Assembly: GCF_009711225.1 (NCBI RefSeq) | Contig: NZ_WMIE01000002.1 | Coordinates: 336,215-400,214, forward strand | Source: Paracoccus aestuariivivens | Lineage (GTDB): Bacteria > Pseudomonadota > Alphaproteobacteria > Rhodobacterales > Rhodobacteraceae | DNA: 64,000 bases | Direction: 5' to 3' | Part shown: positions 8,783-23,232 of the stretch, one piece after another | Layout: each line of letters begins with the position of its first letter | Position numbering within the stretch: the stretch's first letter is position 1 | Made by a program: the position numbers and the translations under genes | The notes under the pieces: generated by a model | What the model was told of the DNA's origin: nothing | Databases searched by the model: none | Seen by the model: only the letters and a program-made list of their open reading frames with translations

Positions 8783-8820
8783 GCCGGGATAGGTTCGGGA
8801 TACCCAATTCGAGGGAAGTC

Positions 8821-10245
8821 ATGGTCGATATCAGACTGACGAATACCAAGACCCGCGGGAAAGAGGTCTTCGCCCCGATTGATCCGCAGAATGTGCGGCT
8901 CTATCTGTGCGGGCCGACCGTCTATGACCGCGCCCATCTGGGCAATGCCCGCCCCGTCGTGGTGATCGACGTGCTGGTGCGGCTCTTGCGCCATGTCTTT
9001 GGCGCGGAGCATGTGAACTACGTGCGCAACTTCACCGACGTGGACGACAAGATCAACGCGACCGCCGTCGCCCGAAAGGAACGCGGCGCCGAGGGCACGC
9101 TTGAAGACCTGATCCGCGAGCGCACGGAAGAAACCATCAGCTGGTATCATGCCGATATGGACGCGCTTGGCGCGACCCGCCCGGATCATGAGCCGCGCGC
9201 GACCGATTTCATCCCCCAGATGATCGAGATGATCGAGGGCCTGATCGTCAGCGGCCACGCCTATGCGGCCGAGGGGCATGTCCTGTTCGATGTGCGCTCC
9301 TATCCCGAATATGGCCGCCTGTCTGGCCGTTCGGTCGATGACATGATCGCGGGCGCGCGGGTCGAGGTCGCGCCCTTCAAGCGCGATCCGATGGATTTCG
9401 TGCTTTGGAAGCCCTCGGATGACGGCCTGCCGGGTTGGGACAGCCCTTGGGGCAAGGGTCGTCCGGGCTGGCATATCGAATGCTCGGCCATGGCCTATGA
9501 GCTTCTGGGCGAAAGCTTCGACATTCATGCGGGCGGGATCGACCTGCAATTCCCGCACCATGAAAACGAGATCGCGCAAAGCTGCTGCGCCCATCCGCAT
9601 GGCGATTTCGCCCGCACGTGGCTGCATAACGAGATGCTGCAGGTCGAGGGCAAGAAGATGTCCAAGTCCTTGGGAAATTTCTTCACCGTCCGTGACCTGT
9701 TGGAAAAGCGCGTGCCGGGCGAGGTAATCCGCTTTGTCCTGCTCTCGACCCATTACCGCAAGCCGATGGACTGGACCGGCGAAAAGGCCCAAGCCGCCGA
9801 GGATACTTTGTGGGAATGGCGCGTCCTGACCAAGGACGTGCAGCCGGCCGCCGCCCCCGATCCCCGCGTGATCGAGGCGCTTGCCGACGACCTGAACACT
9901 GCCGGTGCGATCTCGGTGCTTTACGGCCTTAAGGACGATCCGGCCTTGCTGTTGGCCTCGGCGCGTTTCCTCGGTCTGCTGGAAGCTGACATGGGCGGCT
10001 GGATGCAGCACGACCTGACGAGCATCGCGAATGTGAACTTCTCGGTCGAGGGCGCGCTTGAGGAACTCTCGATCCGCCTTACGGATCTGCGCTCTGCCGC
10101 GATGCAGACCAAGGACTTCTCGGGCGTCGACGCGCTGAAAATCGCGCTGACCGATGCAGGGATCGAGGTCCGCATGTCCAAGACCGGCGTCGAACTGCTC
10201 GCCGGTCCGCGTCTTGACCCGGCTAAGCTGGGGGCGCTTCTGTGA
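8821..10245 (+). CDS. cysS: Cysteinyl-tRNA synthetase
   Basis: The product is 474 residues, a class I synthetase that charges tRNA-Cys. It has the zinc-site Cys in [10 protein letters not shown] (about 29), the HIGH-type motif HLGN (about 40), the substrate-pocket WHIECSAM (about 217) and [11 protein letters not shown], and the KMSKS loop [10 protein letters not shown] at about 276-284. The C-terminal anticodon-binding part is present. It overlaps cimA by four bases (GTGA at 10242-10245), so both are likely translated together. RBS-like GAGGGAAG precedes ATG 8821. Confidence 0.97.
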   Translation: MVDIRLTNTKTRGKEVFAPIDPQNVRLYLCGPTVYDRAHLGNARPVVVIDVLVRLLRHVFGAEHVNYVRNFTDVDDKINATAVARKERGAEGTLEDLIRERTEETISWYHADMDALGATRPDHEPRATDFIPQMIEMIEGLIVSGHAYAAEGHVLFDVRSYPEYGRLSGRSVDDMIAGARVEVAPFKRDPMDFVLWKPSDDGLPGWDSPWGKGRPGWHIECSAMAYELLGESFDIHAGGIDLQFPHHENEIAQSCCAHPHGDFARTWLHNEMLQVEGKKMSKSLGNFFTVRDLLEKRVPGEVIRFVLLSTHYRKPMDWTGEKAQAAEDTLWEWRVLTKDVQPAAAPDPRVIEALADDLNTAGAISVLYGLKDDPALLLASARFLGLLEADMGGWMQHDLTSIANVNFSVEGALEELSIRLTDLRSAAMQTKDFSGVDALKIALTDAGIEVRMSKTGVELLAGPRLDPAKLGALL

Positions 10246-11861
10246 CCGAGCGGCTTTACCTTTACGACACCACGCTCCGCGACGGGCAGCAAACACAAGG
10301 CGTGCAATTTTCGGCCAGCGAAAAGGCCGAGATCGCGCAGATGCTCGACCAGCTTGGCGTCGATTATATCGAGGGCGGCTGGCCGGGTGCGAACCCGACC
10401 GACAGCGATTTTTTCGCCGATGCGCCCAATACCCGCGCCACCATGACTGCCTTTGGCATGACCAAGCGCGCGGGCCGCTCGGCCGAGAATGACGATGTGC
10501 TGGCGGCGGTGACGAATGCGGGAACCGGCGCGGTTTGTCTGGTCGGCAAGACCCACCCCTTCCATGTCCGCGAGGCGCTGGGGATCAGCCTTGACGAGAA
10601 CGTCGAGAACATCCGCGCCTCGGTCGCGCATCTTGTGGCGCAGGGCCGCGAGGCGCTGTTCGATGCCGAACATTTCTTCGACGGCTATGCCGATGATCCG
10701 GAATATGCCCTGACGTGCTTGTGCGCGGCGCTGGACGCGGGTGCGCGTTGGGTCGTGCTATGCGACACGAATGGCGGCACCTTGCCCGAGAAGGTCGCCG
10801 AGGTGACCCGTGCCGTGATCGCGGGCGGTATTCCCGGCGATTATCTGGGCATCCATTGTCACGACGATACCGGAAACGCCGTTGCCTGTACCTTGGCGGC
10901 CGTGAATGCCGGTGCGCGTCAAATCCAAGGGACGCTGAACGGTCTGGGCGAGCGCTGCGGTAATGCCAGCCTCACGACCCTGATCCCGACCCTGATGCTG
11001 AAAGAACCGTACTCCACAACGCTGCAAACCGGTATATCGAACGGGGCTCTGGCCGGTCTGACCCGTATGTCGCGCCGTCTGGACGAGATCCTGAACCGTG
11101 CCCCTGTCCGCGCGGCGCCCTATGTCGGCGCTTCGGCTTTCGCGCATAAGGCCGGACTGCATGCCAGCGCGATCCTGAAAAATCCCGCGACCTACGAACA
11201 TGTCGAGCCTTCGGTCGTCGGCAATGAACGCATCATCCCCATGTCCAATCAGGCGGGGCAGTCAAACCTGCGCGCCCGCCTTGCCGATGCGGGGATCGTT
11301 GTCGAGCGCGACGATCGCGCTTTGGCCCGTATTCTTGATCTGGTCAAAACGCGCGAGGATCAGGGCTATGCCTATGACGGGGCTCAGGCCAGTTTCGAGC
11401 TGCTCGCGCTGGCCGAACTTGGAAAATTGCAGGAACTGTTTTCGGTCGAGCGTTATCGCGTGACCGTCGAGCGTCGCAAGAACGCCGTGGGCAAGCGGAT
11501 CACGGTTTCCGAGGCGGTCGTGGTGGTCCGGATCGGCGACGAGCGGATGTTGTCGGTCAGCGAAAGCATGGACGAAGAAGGGCAGGATCGCGGTCCGGTC
11601 AACGCGCTGTCTCGGGCGCTGGCCAAGGATCTGGGGCCGTATCAGTCCCATATCGAGGACATGCAACTGGTCGATTTCCGCGTCCGCATTACCGCGGGCG
11701 GCACTGATGCCGTGACCCGCGTCATTATCGACAGCGCGGACGGGCAGGGAAACCGCTGGTCTACGGTCGGCGTCTCGCACAATATCGTCGATGCCAGCTT
11801 CGAGGCTTTGGTCGATGCGATCCGCTGGAAGCTGATCCGCGACGGGGTGCAAGCCGCATGA
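10242..11861 (+). CDS. cimA: (R)-citramalate synthase
   Basis: The product is 539 residues. CimA condenses pyruvate with acetyl-CoA to citramalate, an entry to isoleucine without threonine. The HMGL-like TIM barrel shows [17 protein letters not shown] (about 7-23), [15 protein letters not shown], the metal-binding [11 protein letters not shown] (about 204) and [13 protein letters not shown]. The Gln-Thr-Gln after DGQ separates CimA from LeuA (DGEQSPGA). The last about 130 residues form the LeuA-type allosteric domain. GTG 10242 overlaps cysS, and the end overlaps the squalene-synthase-like gene by four bases. Confidence 0.94.
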   Translation: MTERLYLYDTTLRDGQQTQGVQFSASEKAEIAQMLDQLGVDYIEGGWPGANPTDSDFFADAPNTRATMTAFGMTKRAGRSAENDDVLAAVTNAGTGAVCLVGKTHPFHVREALGISLDENVENIRASVAHLVAQGREALFDAEHFFDGYADDPEYALTCLCAALDAGARWVVLCDTNGGTLPEKVAEVTRAVIAGGIPGDYLGIHCHDDTGNAVACTLAAVNAGARQIQGTLNGLGERCGNASLTTLIPTLMLKEPYSTTLQTGISNGALAGLTRMSRRLDEILNRAPVRAAPYVGASAFAHKAGLHASAILKNPATYEHVEPSVVGNERIIPMSNQAGQSNLRARLADAGIVVERDDRALARILDLVKTREDQGYAYDGAQASFELLALAELGKLQELFSVERYRVTVERRKNAVGKRITVSEAVVVVRIGDERMLSVSESMDEEGQDRGPVNALSRALAKDLGPYQSHIEDMQLVDFRVRITAGGTDAVTRVIIDSADGQGNRWSTVGVSHNIVDASFEALVDAIRWKLIRDGVQAA

Positions 11862-12619
11862 GCCTTGACGATTGCGCGAAGTTGCTACGCGAACAGGATC
11901 CGGATCGTTTCGGCATCTGCCTATTGGCTCCGGTCGAGGCGCGGCCAAAACTGTTGACGCTTTATGCGCTGAACCTCGAATTGGCGCGCGCACCATTGGC
12001 ATCGAACGAGCCGCTGATTGCAGAAATGCGCCTGCAATGGTGGATCGAACGGCTCGAGGATATCGGCGAAGGCAAAGAGCAGACCCACGAATTGCTGACA
12101 CCATTGGCCCAGGCATGGGGAACGCGCGCTGTCGCCTTTGCCGCGATTGCCGAGCCGCGCCGGCGGGACACCGCGCGCGAGCCGCATGACGGTGCAGATG
12201 GCGTTCAGGCCTATATCCGCGCGACATCGGTGCCATTGGCCCAATTCGCCGCCGAGGCGCTCGATGCGCCGCTGGCGGCGATGCCTGCGATTGCCGCGCA
12301 AGCCGAAGGAGTGGGGCTAGCGAACTGGCTTCTGGCCCTGCCTGCGCTTCAGGGCTTGGGTCTTGGGTTGTGGGACAAATCGCCTGAAGTACTGGGCGAT
12401 CTTGCGGGACGTGCGCGGATCGCGCTGACGAAGGCGCGCGACATCCGGAAAACCGTGCCGCGTCGTATCGCGCCGGTTCAGTTTGCCGGAGCAGGCGTCA
12501 AACCCGCGCTCGAGGCCGCCCCGAAGGGGATCGAGGCACTGGCAGCGACCGTCCCGTCAGAGTTCCGTAAACGCTACGCCTTGGGAATGTTCACGCTGAC
12601 CCATCGCTGGTGGATATGA
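11858..12619 (+). CDS. Squalene/phytoene synthase-fold protein, NDUFAF6-like
   Basis: The product is 253 residues and resembles the squalene/phytoene synthase superfamily (RPKLLTLYALNLELARAP, EMRLQWWIERLEDI, GVGLANWLLALP). Neither Asp-rich catalytic motif (DxxxD) is seen where prenyl synthases have them. The helix reads EMRLQWWIERLED and the later one KARDIRKTVPRR. This fits the non-enzymatic alphaproteobacterial relatives of the mitochondrial complex I assembly factor NDUFAF6 better than a carotenoid or hopanoid enzyme. No isoprenoid gene is nearby. It overlaps cimA by four bases. Confidence 0.75.
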   Translation: MSLDDCAKLLREQDPDRFGICLLAPVEARPKLLTLYALNLELARAPLASNEPLIAEMRLQWWIERLEDIGEGKEQTHELLTPLAQAWGTRAVAFAAIAEPRRRDTAREPHDGADGVQAYIRATSVPLAQFAAEALDAPLAAMPAIAAQAEGVGLANWLLALPALQGLGLGLWDKSPEVLGDLAGRARIALTKARDIRKTVPRRIAPVQFAGAGVKPALEAAPKGIEALAATVPSEFRKRYALGMFTLTHRWWI

Positions 12620-12645
12620 AAAGGGCGGCCAATTGGCCGCCCTTT
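12620..12645. terminator. Bidirectional terminator
   Basis: AAAGGGCGGCC (12620-12630), AATT, then GGCCGCCCTTT (12635-12645) is a perfect palindrome with A-runs before and T-runs after the stem on both strands. It lies between the convergent squalene-synthase-like gene and eno. Confidence 0.88.
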
Positions 12646-12667
12646 CCGCTTTCCACGCGCTGGCAGA

Positions 12668-14768
<2,101 letters not shown>

Positions 14769-14783
14769 CGCGACTAACTTAGC

Positions 14784-16202
14784 TCAGGTGCCGCAGAAGG
14801 TGCGCTGCACCACTTCGTCGGGCTCGGGCGGCAAGGCCAGCGCATCCCATTGCGCGCGGTCGGTAAAGGGCTGGCGCAGGGCAGCGTCGAGAAGGTGGAA
14901 CAGGCTGTAATCGCCTTCGTCCCGGGCCAATGCGATGGCCTGCTCGATCCGGTGGTTGCGCGGGATGCGGCGCGGATTGGCTCGGGCCATGAATTCGGCG
15001 GCATCCGGCAGTCCGGCGATACGGGCCTGCCATTCTGCGGCCCATTGGTCGAAGGCGTCGCGGTCAATGAATTCGTCCCGTGCTTTGCCATCCGACAATC
15101 CGGCAAATGCGCGGGTGAAATCAACCTGCTCCTGCGCCATCAGCGATAGCAATTTCTCGATCAACGCGCGATCTTCGGGGCGTGGCTGCGAGATGCCCAG
15201 CTTTGCGGCAAAACGCTTCAGCCATTCGCGCTGGTAAAGTGCGGGGAAGCTATGGACGATGCGGGTGGCCTCGGCCACGGCCTCGTCGCTGTCGCCCATC
15301 AAAGGGACGAGGCAACTGGCCAACTGCGCAAGGTTCCAGACCGCGATATTCGGCTGCTCGTTCCAAGCATAACGCCCGTAAGCGTCGATCGAGGAAAACA
15401 CCTTGTCGGGCTGGTAGCCATCCATGAAGGCGCAGGGGCCGTAATCGATCGTCTCGCCGGAGACCGACATATTGTCGGTGTTCATCACGCCATGGATGAA
15501 GCCGAGGCCCATCCAGCACGAGATCGTATAGGCCTGCGCCTCGACCACGCGTTGCAGCAGGTCGGCGGCACCCGAGGCGTCGGGATAATGGCGGGCGATG
15601 ACATGTTCGGTCAGCAGCCGCAGACGCTCGCGGTCGCCACGGGCGGCGTAGAATTCAAAGGTGCCGACGCGGATATGGCTCGCGGCGATGCGGGTCAGGA
15701 CCGCGCCGGGCAGAAGCGTCTCGCGGATGACCTGCTCGCCCGTGGTGACGGCGGCAAGGGCGCGGGTGGTCGGCACGCCGAATGCGGCCATGAATTCGCT
15801 GACCAGATATTCGCGCAGGACCGGACCCAGCCAAGCCCGCCCGTCGCCACGGCGCGAGAAGGGGGTCGGGCCGGCGCCCTTCAACTGGATGTCGAAACGC
15901 GCGCCGTCGGGCGCGATGACCTCGCCCAAAAGCACCGCGCGACCATCGCCCAGTTGCGGAGAGAAGCCGCCGAACTGGTGACCGGCATAAGCCTGCGCGA
16001 TGGGCTCCGAGCCTTCGGCGACCGCGTTTCCGGCCAGCACCTGCAAGCCTTCGGGCGATTGCAACCATTCCGCGTCAAGCCCAAGGCGTTCGGCCAAGGG
16101 CAGATTCAGCGCGACCAGCTTCGGGTCGCGCACCGGCGTCGGCGCAGTGCGGGTGAAGAAGCCTTCGGGCAGGCGGGCGTAGCTGTTGTTGAAGTGGATC
16201 AT
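14784..16202 (-). CDS. selO: Protein adenylyltransferase SelO (YdiU family)
   Basis: The product is 472 residues, normal for bacterial SelO, a pseudokinase-fold enzyme that transfers AMP to protein Ser/Thr/Tyr. Family landmarks include [23 protein letters not shown], the Lys in [27 protein letters not shown]-type [28 protein letters not shown] with the metal/catalytic Asp and Asn, and DYGPCAFMD. It ends RTFCGT, keeping one Cys near the C-terminus as in many bacterial forms, with no selenocysteine. ATG 16202 has AGGAGGGT upstream. Confidence 0.93.
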   Translation of the reverse strand: MIHFNNSYARLPEGFFTRTAPTPVRDPKLVALNLPLAERLGLDAEWLQSPEGLQVLAGNAVAEGSEPIAQAYAGHQFGGFSPQLGDGRAVLLGEVIAPDGARFDIQLKGAGPTPFSRRGDGRAWLGPVLREYLVSEFMAAFGVPTTRALAAVTTGEQVIRETLLPGAVLTRIAASHIRVGTFEFYAARGDRERLRLLTEHVIARHYPDASGAADLLQRVVEAQAYTISCWMGLGFIHGVMNTDNMSVSGETIDYGPCAFMDGYQPDKVFSSIDAYGRYAWNEQPNIAVWNLAQLASCLVPLMGDSDEAVAEATRIVHSFPALYQREWLKRFAAKLGISQPRPEDRALIEKLLSLMAQEQVDFTRAFAGLSDGKARDEFIDRDAFDQWAAEWQARIAGLPDAAEFMARANPRRIPRNHRIEQAIALARDEGDYSLFHLLDAALRQPFTDRAQWDALALPPEPDEVVQRTFCGT

Positions 16203-16258
16203 CGTGACCCTCCTTTCGACCTTATCTAGCCTTCATTGCGCAAATGTTAAGGGCAGGC

Positions 16259-16597
16259 TCAGTGCTGGATGCTTTTCGAGAAGACATTCACGACCACGAC
16301 GCCCGCGACAATCAGGGCAAGCCCCAGCACGGCGGGCAGGTCCAGCTTTTGGCCAAAGGCCACAAACCCGATCATCGAGACAAGGACGATGCCAAGCCCG
16401 CTCCAGACCGCATAGGCGATGCCAAGGGGCATGATCTTGAGCGTCTGTGACAGGAAATAGAATGAACCCGCATAGCAGATCGCCATCATCAGCGTCGGCA
16501 GCCATTGCGTGAATTGCTGGCTGCGCTGCAAAAAGCTGGTGCCAATCACTTCAAGGACGATTGCGGTAACAAGCGTGGTATAGGTCGCGAAGGGCAT
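16259..16597 (-). CDS. Small multidrug resistance (SMR) family transporter
   Basis: The product is 112 residues with four hydrophobic helices. The essential membrane Glu is at position 16 (AIVLEVIGTSFLQRS), with the SMR signature GIAYAVWSGLGIVLVSMIG at about 60-78. Sequence style is that of EmrE/QacE drug/proton antiporters rather than the paired SugE or Gdx guanidinium types, though substrate is uncertain. I begin at ATG 16597 because the upstream in-frame part has no membrane character. It is a single gene with no partner. Confidence 0.87.
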   Translation of the reverse strand: MPFATYTTLVTAIVLEVIGTSFLQRSQQFTQWLPTLMMAICYAGSFYFLSQTLKIMPLGIAYAVWSGLGIVLVSMIGFVAFGQKLDLPAVLGLALIVAGVVVVNVFSKSIQH

Positions 16598-16670
16598 GGG
16601 TGACTCGGGGCTTTGGGAAAGGCTCGGGGGATTTATCATCAGCCCCGCCGAAAAGTCACGCCGCCCTTGA

Positions 16671-18862
<2,192 letters not shown>

Positions 18863-18879
18863 GGCATAGATAGCGACTT

Positions 18880-18905
18880 TTGCAGGCGCGGAGCCGCGCC
18901 TGCAA
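18880..18905. terminator. Convergent terminator hairpin
   Basis: TTGCAGGCGCGG (18880-18891) and CCGCGCCTGCAA (18894-18905) form a perfect 12-bp inverted repeat with a 2-nt centre, between the convergent proB and acyltransferase genes. There is no T-run on either side. Confidence 0.6.
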
Positions 18906-18906
18906 C

Positions 18907-19812
18907 TCACTTGATCGGGCGTGGATCCGACAGGTGCTGGCGGCCCTGCGAAAGCCTGCGGATCTGCGACAGGCGGGCCGCGTTCGCGGTCGGCTCGGGC
19001 AGCGAAAGCACGGCGTCGCGCAGGATCGCGATCCCGTCCTCGCTGCGGGCGGGCAGGCTGGACGGCTGGATCGGCGTGCCGATGGTGACACGGTAGGGCT
19101 GCGAGGTCTTGTTCAGAACTTCATTGAACAGCGTGACGTCTCTGACGGTCGGGTGGATCGCGTCGAGCAGATAGAACAGCGTCGAGTTCCGCGCCCTGAC
19201 ATGGATGGGAATGACCGGCACGTCGAATTTTTTCGCGATCATGGCGGCGCTGGCCATCCACGGGCGTTCGTGCAGCGTCAGGCCCCGACGTTTCGCAAGG
19301 CGACCCGAGGGGAAGATCAATCCGATCCGTCCACGGCCAAGCGCCTGGCGCGTGTAGTCCATCGTCGCGCGGGTTTTGGCGTGGCTGCGCTTTTCGGTGC
19401 GCCATTCGACCGGCGCGATCAGGCTGCCACATTGGGGCAGGACGCGCATGATGTCGTGATTGGCGTAGATGAACAGATCGTCGCGCACCGCCGAGATAAC
19501 CGCGTTCAGCACGATCCCGTCGGCGATTCCGGTCGGATGGTTCGAAACGATCAGCGCGGGTCCGGTCGCGGGAATGTTTTCCAGACCATCGACGGTCAGA
19601 TCCCGCACGATCAGTTGCGCCAGACGACGCATGATCTCGTCGGTGGGCAGATCCCGGTATTCGGCGCCAAGTTCGATGGTCTGGGGATAGCGCAGCAGCC
19701 ACATCAATGCCTGCCGCGCCAGATTGTGATGCCACTTGCCGGAAAAAAGCCAAGACGCCCGCTCGTTTATCAGCGGATCAAGTCGTTGTCTCATGTCCTC
19801 GCGGGCATCCAT
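18907..19812 (-). CDS. Lysophospholipid acyltransferase-like (PlsC-domain) protein
   Basis: The product is 301 residues. It carries an acyltransferase core: ALIVSNHPTGIADG (about 86-99), in which the usual NHxxxxD spacing is one residue longer, and the later block LIFPSGRLAKRRG resembling the FPEGT phosphate-binding motif. This layout is seen in hemolysin-like or ornithine-lipid-type acyltransferases. The substrate is unknown. The start is uncertain: ATG 19812 (MDARED) and ATG 19794 (MRQRLD) both lack a good ribosome site, and the frame is open to 19848. Confidence 0.8.
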   Translation of the reverse strand: MDAREDMRQRLDPLINERASWLFSGKWHHNLARQALMWLLRYPQTIELGAEYRDLPTDEIMRRLAQLIVRDLTVDGLENIPATGPALIVSNHPTGIADGIVLNAVISAVRDDLFIYANHDIMRVLPQCGSLIAPVEWRTEKRSHAKTRATMDYTRQALGRGRIGLIFPSGRLAKRRGLTLHERPWMASAAMIAKKFDVPVIPIHVRARNSTLFYLLDAIHPTVRDVTLFNEVLNKTSQPYRVTIGTPIQPSSLPARSEDGIAILRDAVLSLPEPTANAARLSQIRRLSQGRQHLSDPRPIK

Positions 19813-19865
19813 ACCGGCAGTATTGCCGTGCCCGCGAGGCGGCTGCAAGGGTGCTTCTTGCCACC

Positions 19866-22415
19866 TCAGGTGGCGGCGGCAAGGATACGCGTAACCATCT
19901 CGGAGGTGTTGCGCGAAAGTCCCGGCATGGCGGCGATGCGTTGCAAGGCGGCTTTCGCCTTGGCTTGGCGCCCCGCGTCATAGCGCGTGATCGTCTCGAA
20001 GGCCGAGCATGTGCGCGCCGTGGTCTGCGGGTTCACCGGATCAAGCCGCATCAGCCAATCCGCAAGGAAGTCGTAGCCCGAGCCATCGGCGGCATGGAAT
20101 CCGGCATGGTTCGAGGTCAGCCCCGCGATAAGCGCGCGGAAGCGGTTCGGGTTCTTCCAGTCGAAATCCGCCCGCTTCGCCAGCTCGGTCGCCCGCGCCA
20201 CGGCCTGATCCGATGCGGCGCGCAGGGGTTGCACCATGAACCATTTGTCCATGACAAGGCGGTTGTCGCGGAACTCGGCCTCGAATGCGGCTAGTGCCTG
20301 TTGATCGCGTCCGGCGGCGATCAGTTGTTCAAGCGCGCCCTGACGTTCGGTCATGTTCTCCGCCTCTGCGAACAGCGCCGCAGCCCGTCCGGCGTTGTCG
20401 AGGCGGCTCAGATAGGCAAGGCAGGCCAGCCGTAGCGAGCGGCGCCCCGAACCATCGGCATTGGGTTGGTATGGGCCACGCGGGGCCATCGCGTCGTAAA
20501 GACGGGACAGCGCGTCGCTATGCGCCTTGGCGATATCCAGCGTCAGGGCCCGACGCGCGGCGTGGATCGCGTCAGGATCGGGAACCGTGCCAGAGGCTGC
20601 GATGGTCGTCGCGATTTCCTCGTCACCGGGCAGGGCAAGGCAAAGCGCGGCGAAAGCCGGATCGGCCTCGGCATCGTCAAGGACGCCACCAATGGCACGG
20701 ATGAACTCGGCCCCGCCTTCGTCGCCATTCGAACGCGCGATCAGGCCATCAAGCGCCAGATCGTGACCGGCCTGCCAACGGGCATAGGGATCGGTATCAT
20801 GGGCAAGCAGCAACGCCTGTTCGTCCGCGGTGACCTCGCGTGCGACGGTGACGGGGGCCGAGAAGCCGCGCAGCAGCGACACGACCGGCCGCGCGCCCAG
20901 ACCGTCGAAACGGAAGCTTTGCTGGCCTTCGGTCATCTCCAGCACGGTGGTCGGCAGAACCTCGTCGCCATTCGGCCCGATCAGACCAAGCGCCACAGGA
21001 ATGACGCGGGCGGGCTTGTCGGGCTGTCCGGGTGTCGCGGCGGTGTGCTGGGCGAAATCGAGCGTCAGCGCGCCATCGGCCCATTTCTCGGTCATGGACA
21101 GGCGCGGCGTGCCCGCATCGGTATACCAACGCTTGAACTGGGTCAGGTCACGGCATGTCGCATCCTCGAAGACCTTGATCCAGTCCTCGATGGTGCAGGC
21201 TTGCCCGTCATGGCGGTCGAAATACAGGTCCAGCGCCTTGCGGTATTGGTCGTCCCCGATCAGCCGCTTGAGCATACCGATGACCTCGGCGCCCTTCTCG
21301 TAGACGGTGGCGGTGTAGAAGTTGTTGATCTCTTGGTAGTGGTCGGGACGCGGGGGATGGGACAGCGGCCCGGCATCCTCGCGGAACTGGCGCGCGCGCA
21401 GGGTCTGCACGTCATGGATGCGTTTCACCGCAGCCGAGCGCATGTCAGAGGTGAACTGCTGGTCGCGGAAAACCGTCAGACCTTCTTTCAGGCAAAGCTG
21501 GAACCAGTCGCGGCAGGTGATGCGGTTGCCGGTCCAGTTGTGGAAATACTCGTGCCCGATGACGCCCTCGATGCGCTCGTAATCGCCATCGGTCGCGGTT
21601 TCCGCAGTGGCAAGGACCAGCTTCGAGTTGAAGATGTTCAGGCCCTTGTTCTCCATTGCGCCCATGTTGAAGTCATCGACGGCGACGATGTTGAAGACAT
21701 CGAGGTCGTATTCGCGCCCGTAAGCCTCTTCGTCCCATTTCATGGAACGGATCAGGGATTCCATCGCATAGCCCGCACGCGGCTCGTCTCCGGGGCGGAC
21801 CCAGACGTTCAGATCGACATGCTTGCCCGACATAGTGGTGAAGCTGTCCGGGATGGCGCGCAGATCACCCGCCACAAGGGCGAACAGATAGGCGGGCTTC
21901 TTCCACGGGTCTTGCCAGACGGCCTTGCCGCTTTCCACGCTGACAGGGTTCCCGTTCGACAGCAGCACGGGCATGTCGGAGTGCACCGTCACGGTAAAGG
22001 GGGCCATCACATCGGGGCGGTCGGGATACCATGTGATATGGCGGAAGCCCTCGGCCTCGCATTGGGTGCAGAAAATGCCGCCCGACAGGTAAAGCCCCTC
22101 AAGGGCGGTATTGGCCTCGGGGTCGATCTGGACTTCGGCCTCGAAGGTAAAGCTATCGGGCAGGCTGACAGCGGGGACAATCAGCTTGCCCTCGGCTTCG
22201 CGGATCAGCGACAGGTCCAAAGCCTGTCCGTTTATGGCCAGTGAAAGGGTCTTCAGCCCCACACCGTCCAGAACGAGATCGCCCTGCTCAAGGCGTCTGA
22301 AATCGATCTGAGAGCGCACGCGCGTTGCGTTCGGATCAAGCCGGAACTCCAGTCGAGTCTCGAGGATCTCGAAGGGAAAGGGGCGCCAGTCGGAGAGATA
22401 TTGGGTTGCGGTCAT
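19866..22415 (-). CDS. pepN: Aminopeptidase N
   Basis: The product is 849 residues, a zinc M1 aminopeptidase for cytoplasmic peptide turnover. It has the exopeptidase motif MGAMENKGLNIF (about 252-263), the zinc site HEYFHNWTGNR (about 286-296) and the second Glu ligand in LKEGLTVFRDQQF about 19 residues on. The E. coli PepN-type C-terminal superhelix follows. There is no signal peptide. ATG 22415 begins MTATQYLSDWRPF, normal for the family; the open frame upstream is not conserved-looking. Confidence 0.96.
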   Translation of the reverse strand: MTATQYLSDWRPFPFEILETRLEFRLDPNATRVRSQIDFRRLEQGDLVLDGVGLKTLSLAINGQALDLSLIREAEGKLIVPAVSLPDSFTFEAEVQIDPEANTALEGLYLSGGIFCTQCEAEGFRHITWYPDRPDVMAPFTVTVHSDMPVLLSNGNPVSVESGKAVWQDPWKKPAYLFALVAGDLRAIPDSFTTMSGKHVDLNVWVRPGDEPRAGYAMESLIRSMKWDEEAYGREYDLDVFNIVAVDDFNMGAMENKGLNIFNSKLVLATAETATDGDYERIEGVIGHEYFHNWTGNRITCRDWFQLCLKEGLTVFRDQQFTSDMRSAAVKRIHDVQTLRARQFREDAGPLSHPPRPDHYQEINNFYTATVYEKGAEVIGMLKRLIGDDQYRKALDLYFDRHDGQACTIEDWIKVFEDATCRDLTQFKRWYTDAGTPRLSMTEKWADGALTLDFAQHTAATPGQPDKPARVIPVALGLIGPNGDEVLPTTVLEMTEGQQSFRFDGLGARPVVSLLRGFSAPVTVAREVTADEQALLLAHDTDPYARWQAGHDLALDGLIARSNGDEGGAEFIRAIGGVLDDAEADPAFAALCLALPGDEEIATTIAASGTVPDPDAIHAARRALTLDIAKAHSDALSRLYDAMAPRGPYQPNADGSGRRSLRLACLAYLSRLDNAGRAAALFAEAENMTERQGALEQLIAAGRDQQALAAFEAEFRDNRLVMDKWFMVQPLRAASDQAVARATELAKRADFDWKNPNRFRALIAGLTSNHAGFHAADGSGYDFLADWLMRLDPVNPQTTARTCSAFETITRYDAGRQAKAKAALQRIAAMPGLSRNTSEMVTRILAAAT

Positions 22416-22569
22416 GTCGGGGACCTTCAAAAAAATCGCAAGATACGGAACTCGCGTGGAAACTCGATTGTTAATCGCAGGATATCCGGGTCGCAACCCA
22501 CCGGGAAAATTGCCCTGCGGCGCAATCCTTGGCGGTGACCCGATGTAACTTGTGCTGAGGAGAGCCCAG

Positions 22570-23211
22570 ATGGCCAATTACGATCCGAATGATCCGAACA
22601 GGAAAGACCCTGTAGATCCGCCTTATGCGGATCAGGTGAACCAGACCTATGTCGAGCCTGTGGAACGTCGTGCCTCGCCCTTGCCGTTGATCATCGGCAT
22701 CCTGCTTGCTTTGGCGATTGCCTATTTCGTCGTCCAGTACTTCACGAATTCGAATAGCGTGACGACGGGGACCGAACCCGCAGCCGTGACGACGACCACG
22801 CCTGCCGAGACCTCCAGCGCTCCGGCCGCGACGACGACAGCGCCCGAAGCGGCGGCTGATGCGGCAAGCGGCGCTGCCGATGCCGCGAGCGACGCGGCAA
22901 ACGCTGCGGGTGAGGCTGCGACCGATGCGGCCAACGCCGCCCAGAACGCGGCAGATGCCGCCGGTGCTGCGGTCGGTGAAGCTGCAACCGATGCGGCCAA
23001 TGCGGCGAGCGACGCGGCGAATGCTGCGGGTGAAGCTGCGTCCGATGCCGTAGATGCCGCCGAGAAAGCCGCCTCCGATGCGGCAGGTGCTGCTGGTGCT
23101 GCGATGGATGACGCCGAAAAAGCCGTCGAGGATGCCATCACCGTCGAGCCGACAACGCCTCCGGCCACAACCACGACGCCGCCTGCTACGACGACACCTC
23201 CGGCAAACTGA
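22570..23211 (+). CDS. Membrane-anchored Ala-rich repeat protein
   Basis: The product is 213 residues of unknown function. A hydrophilic N-terminus (MANYDPNDPNRKDP) leads to one membrane helix at about 38-58 (LPLIIGILLALAIAYFVVQYF). A Thr-rich linker, about 100 residues of alanine-rich helix with repeated ATDAANAA, SDAANAAGEA and EKAASDAA blocks (about 92-190), and a Thr/Pro tail follow. The repeat has an 11/22-residue period with Asp/Glu spaced along an Ala face, as in LEA or apolipoprotein-like helices. GAGGAGAG lies before ATG 22570. A clear terminator follows, so this is a real single gene. Confidence 0.8.
   Translation: MANYDPNDPNRKDPVDPPYADQVNQTYVEPVERRASPLPLIIGILLALAIAYFVVQYFTNSNSVTTGTEPAAVTTTTPAETSSAPAATTTAPEAAADAASGAADAASDAANAAGEAATDAANAAQNAADAAGAAVGEAATDAANAASDAANAAGEAASDAVDAAEKAASDAAGAAGAAMDDAEKAVEDAITVEPTTPPATTTTPPATTTPPAN
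22885..23040 (+). repeat. In-frame direct repeats in the Ala-rich gene
   Basis: Positions 22885-22920 and 23005-23040 are almost identical and lie exactly 120 bp (40 codons) apart. A shorter block, ACCGATGCGGCCAA, recurs 66 bp (22 codons) apart at 22921 and 22987. All offsets are multiples of three, so copy-number change keeps the frame. Confidence 0.8.
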
Positions 23212-23232
23212 TCCCGTTTTGGGCAAAAACAG

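Noticed and set aside
8299..10296. 665-codon minus-strand frame
   Set aside because: Only its last 113 codons (MmcQ/YjbR) are protein-like; the rest is antisense to cysS.
20466..22244. 592-codon plus-strand frame
   Set aside because: Antisense to pepN, His/Arg/Gly-rich and without family motifs.
22850..23110. Repeat array resembling a CRISPR or tandem satellite
   Set aside because: Repeats are irregular, in frame, and encode the Ala-rich helix of a gene with ribosome site and terminator.
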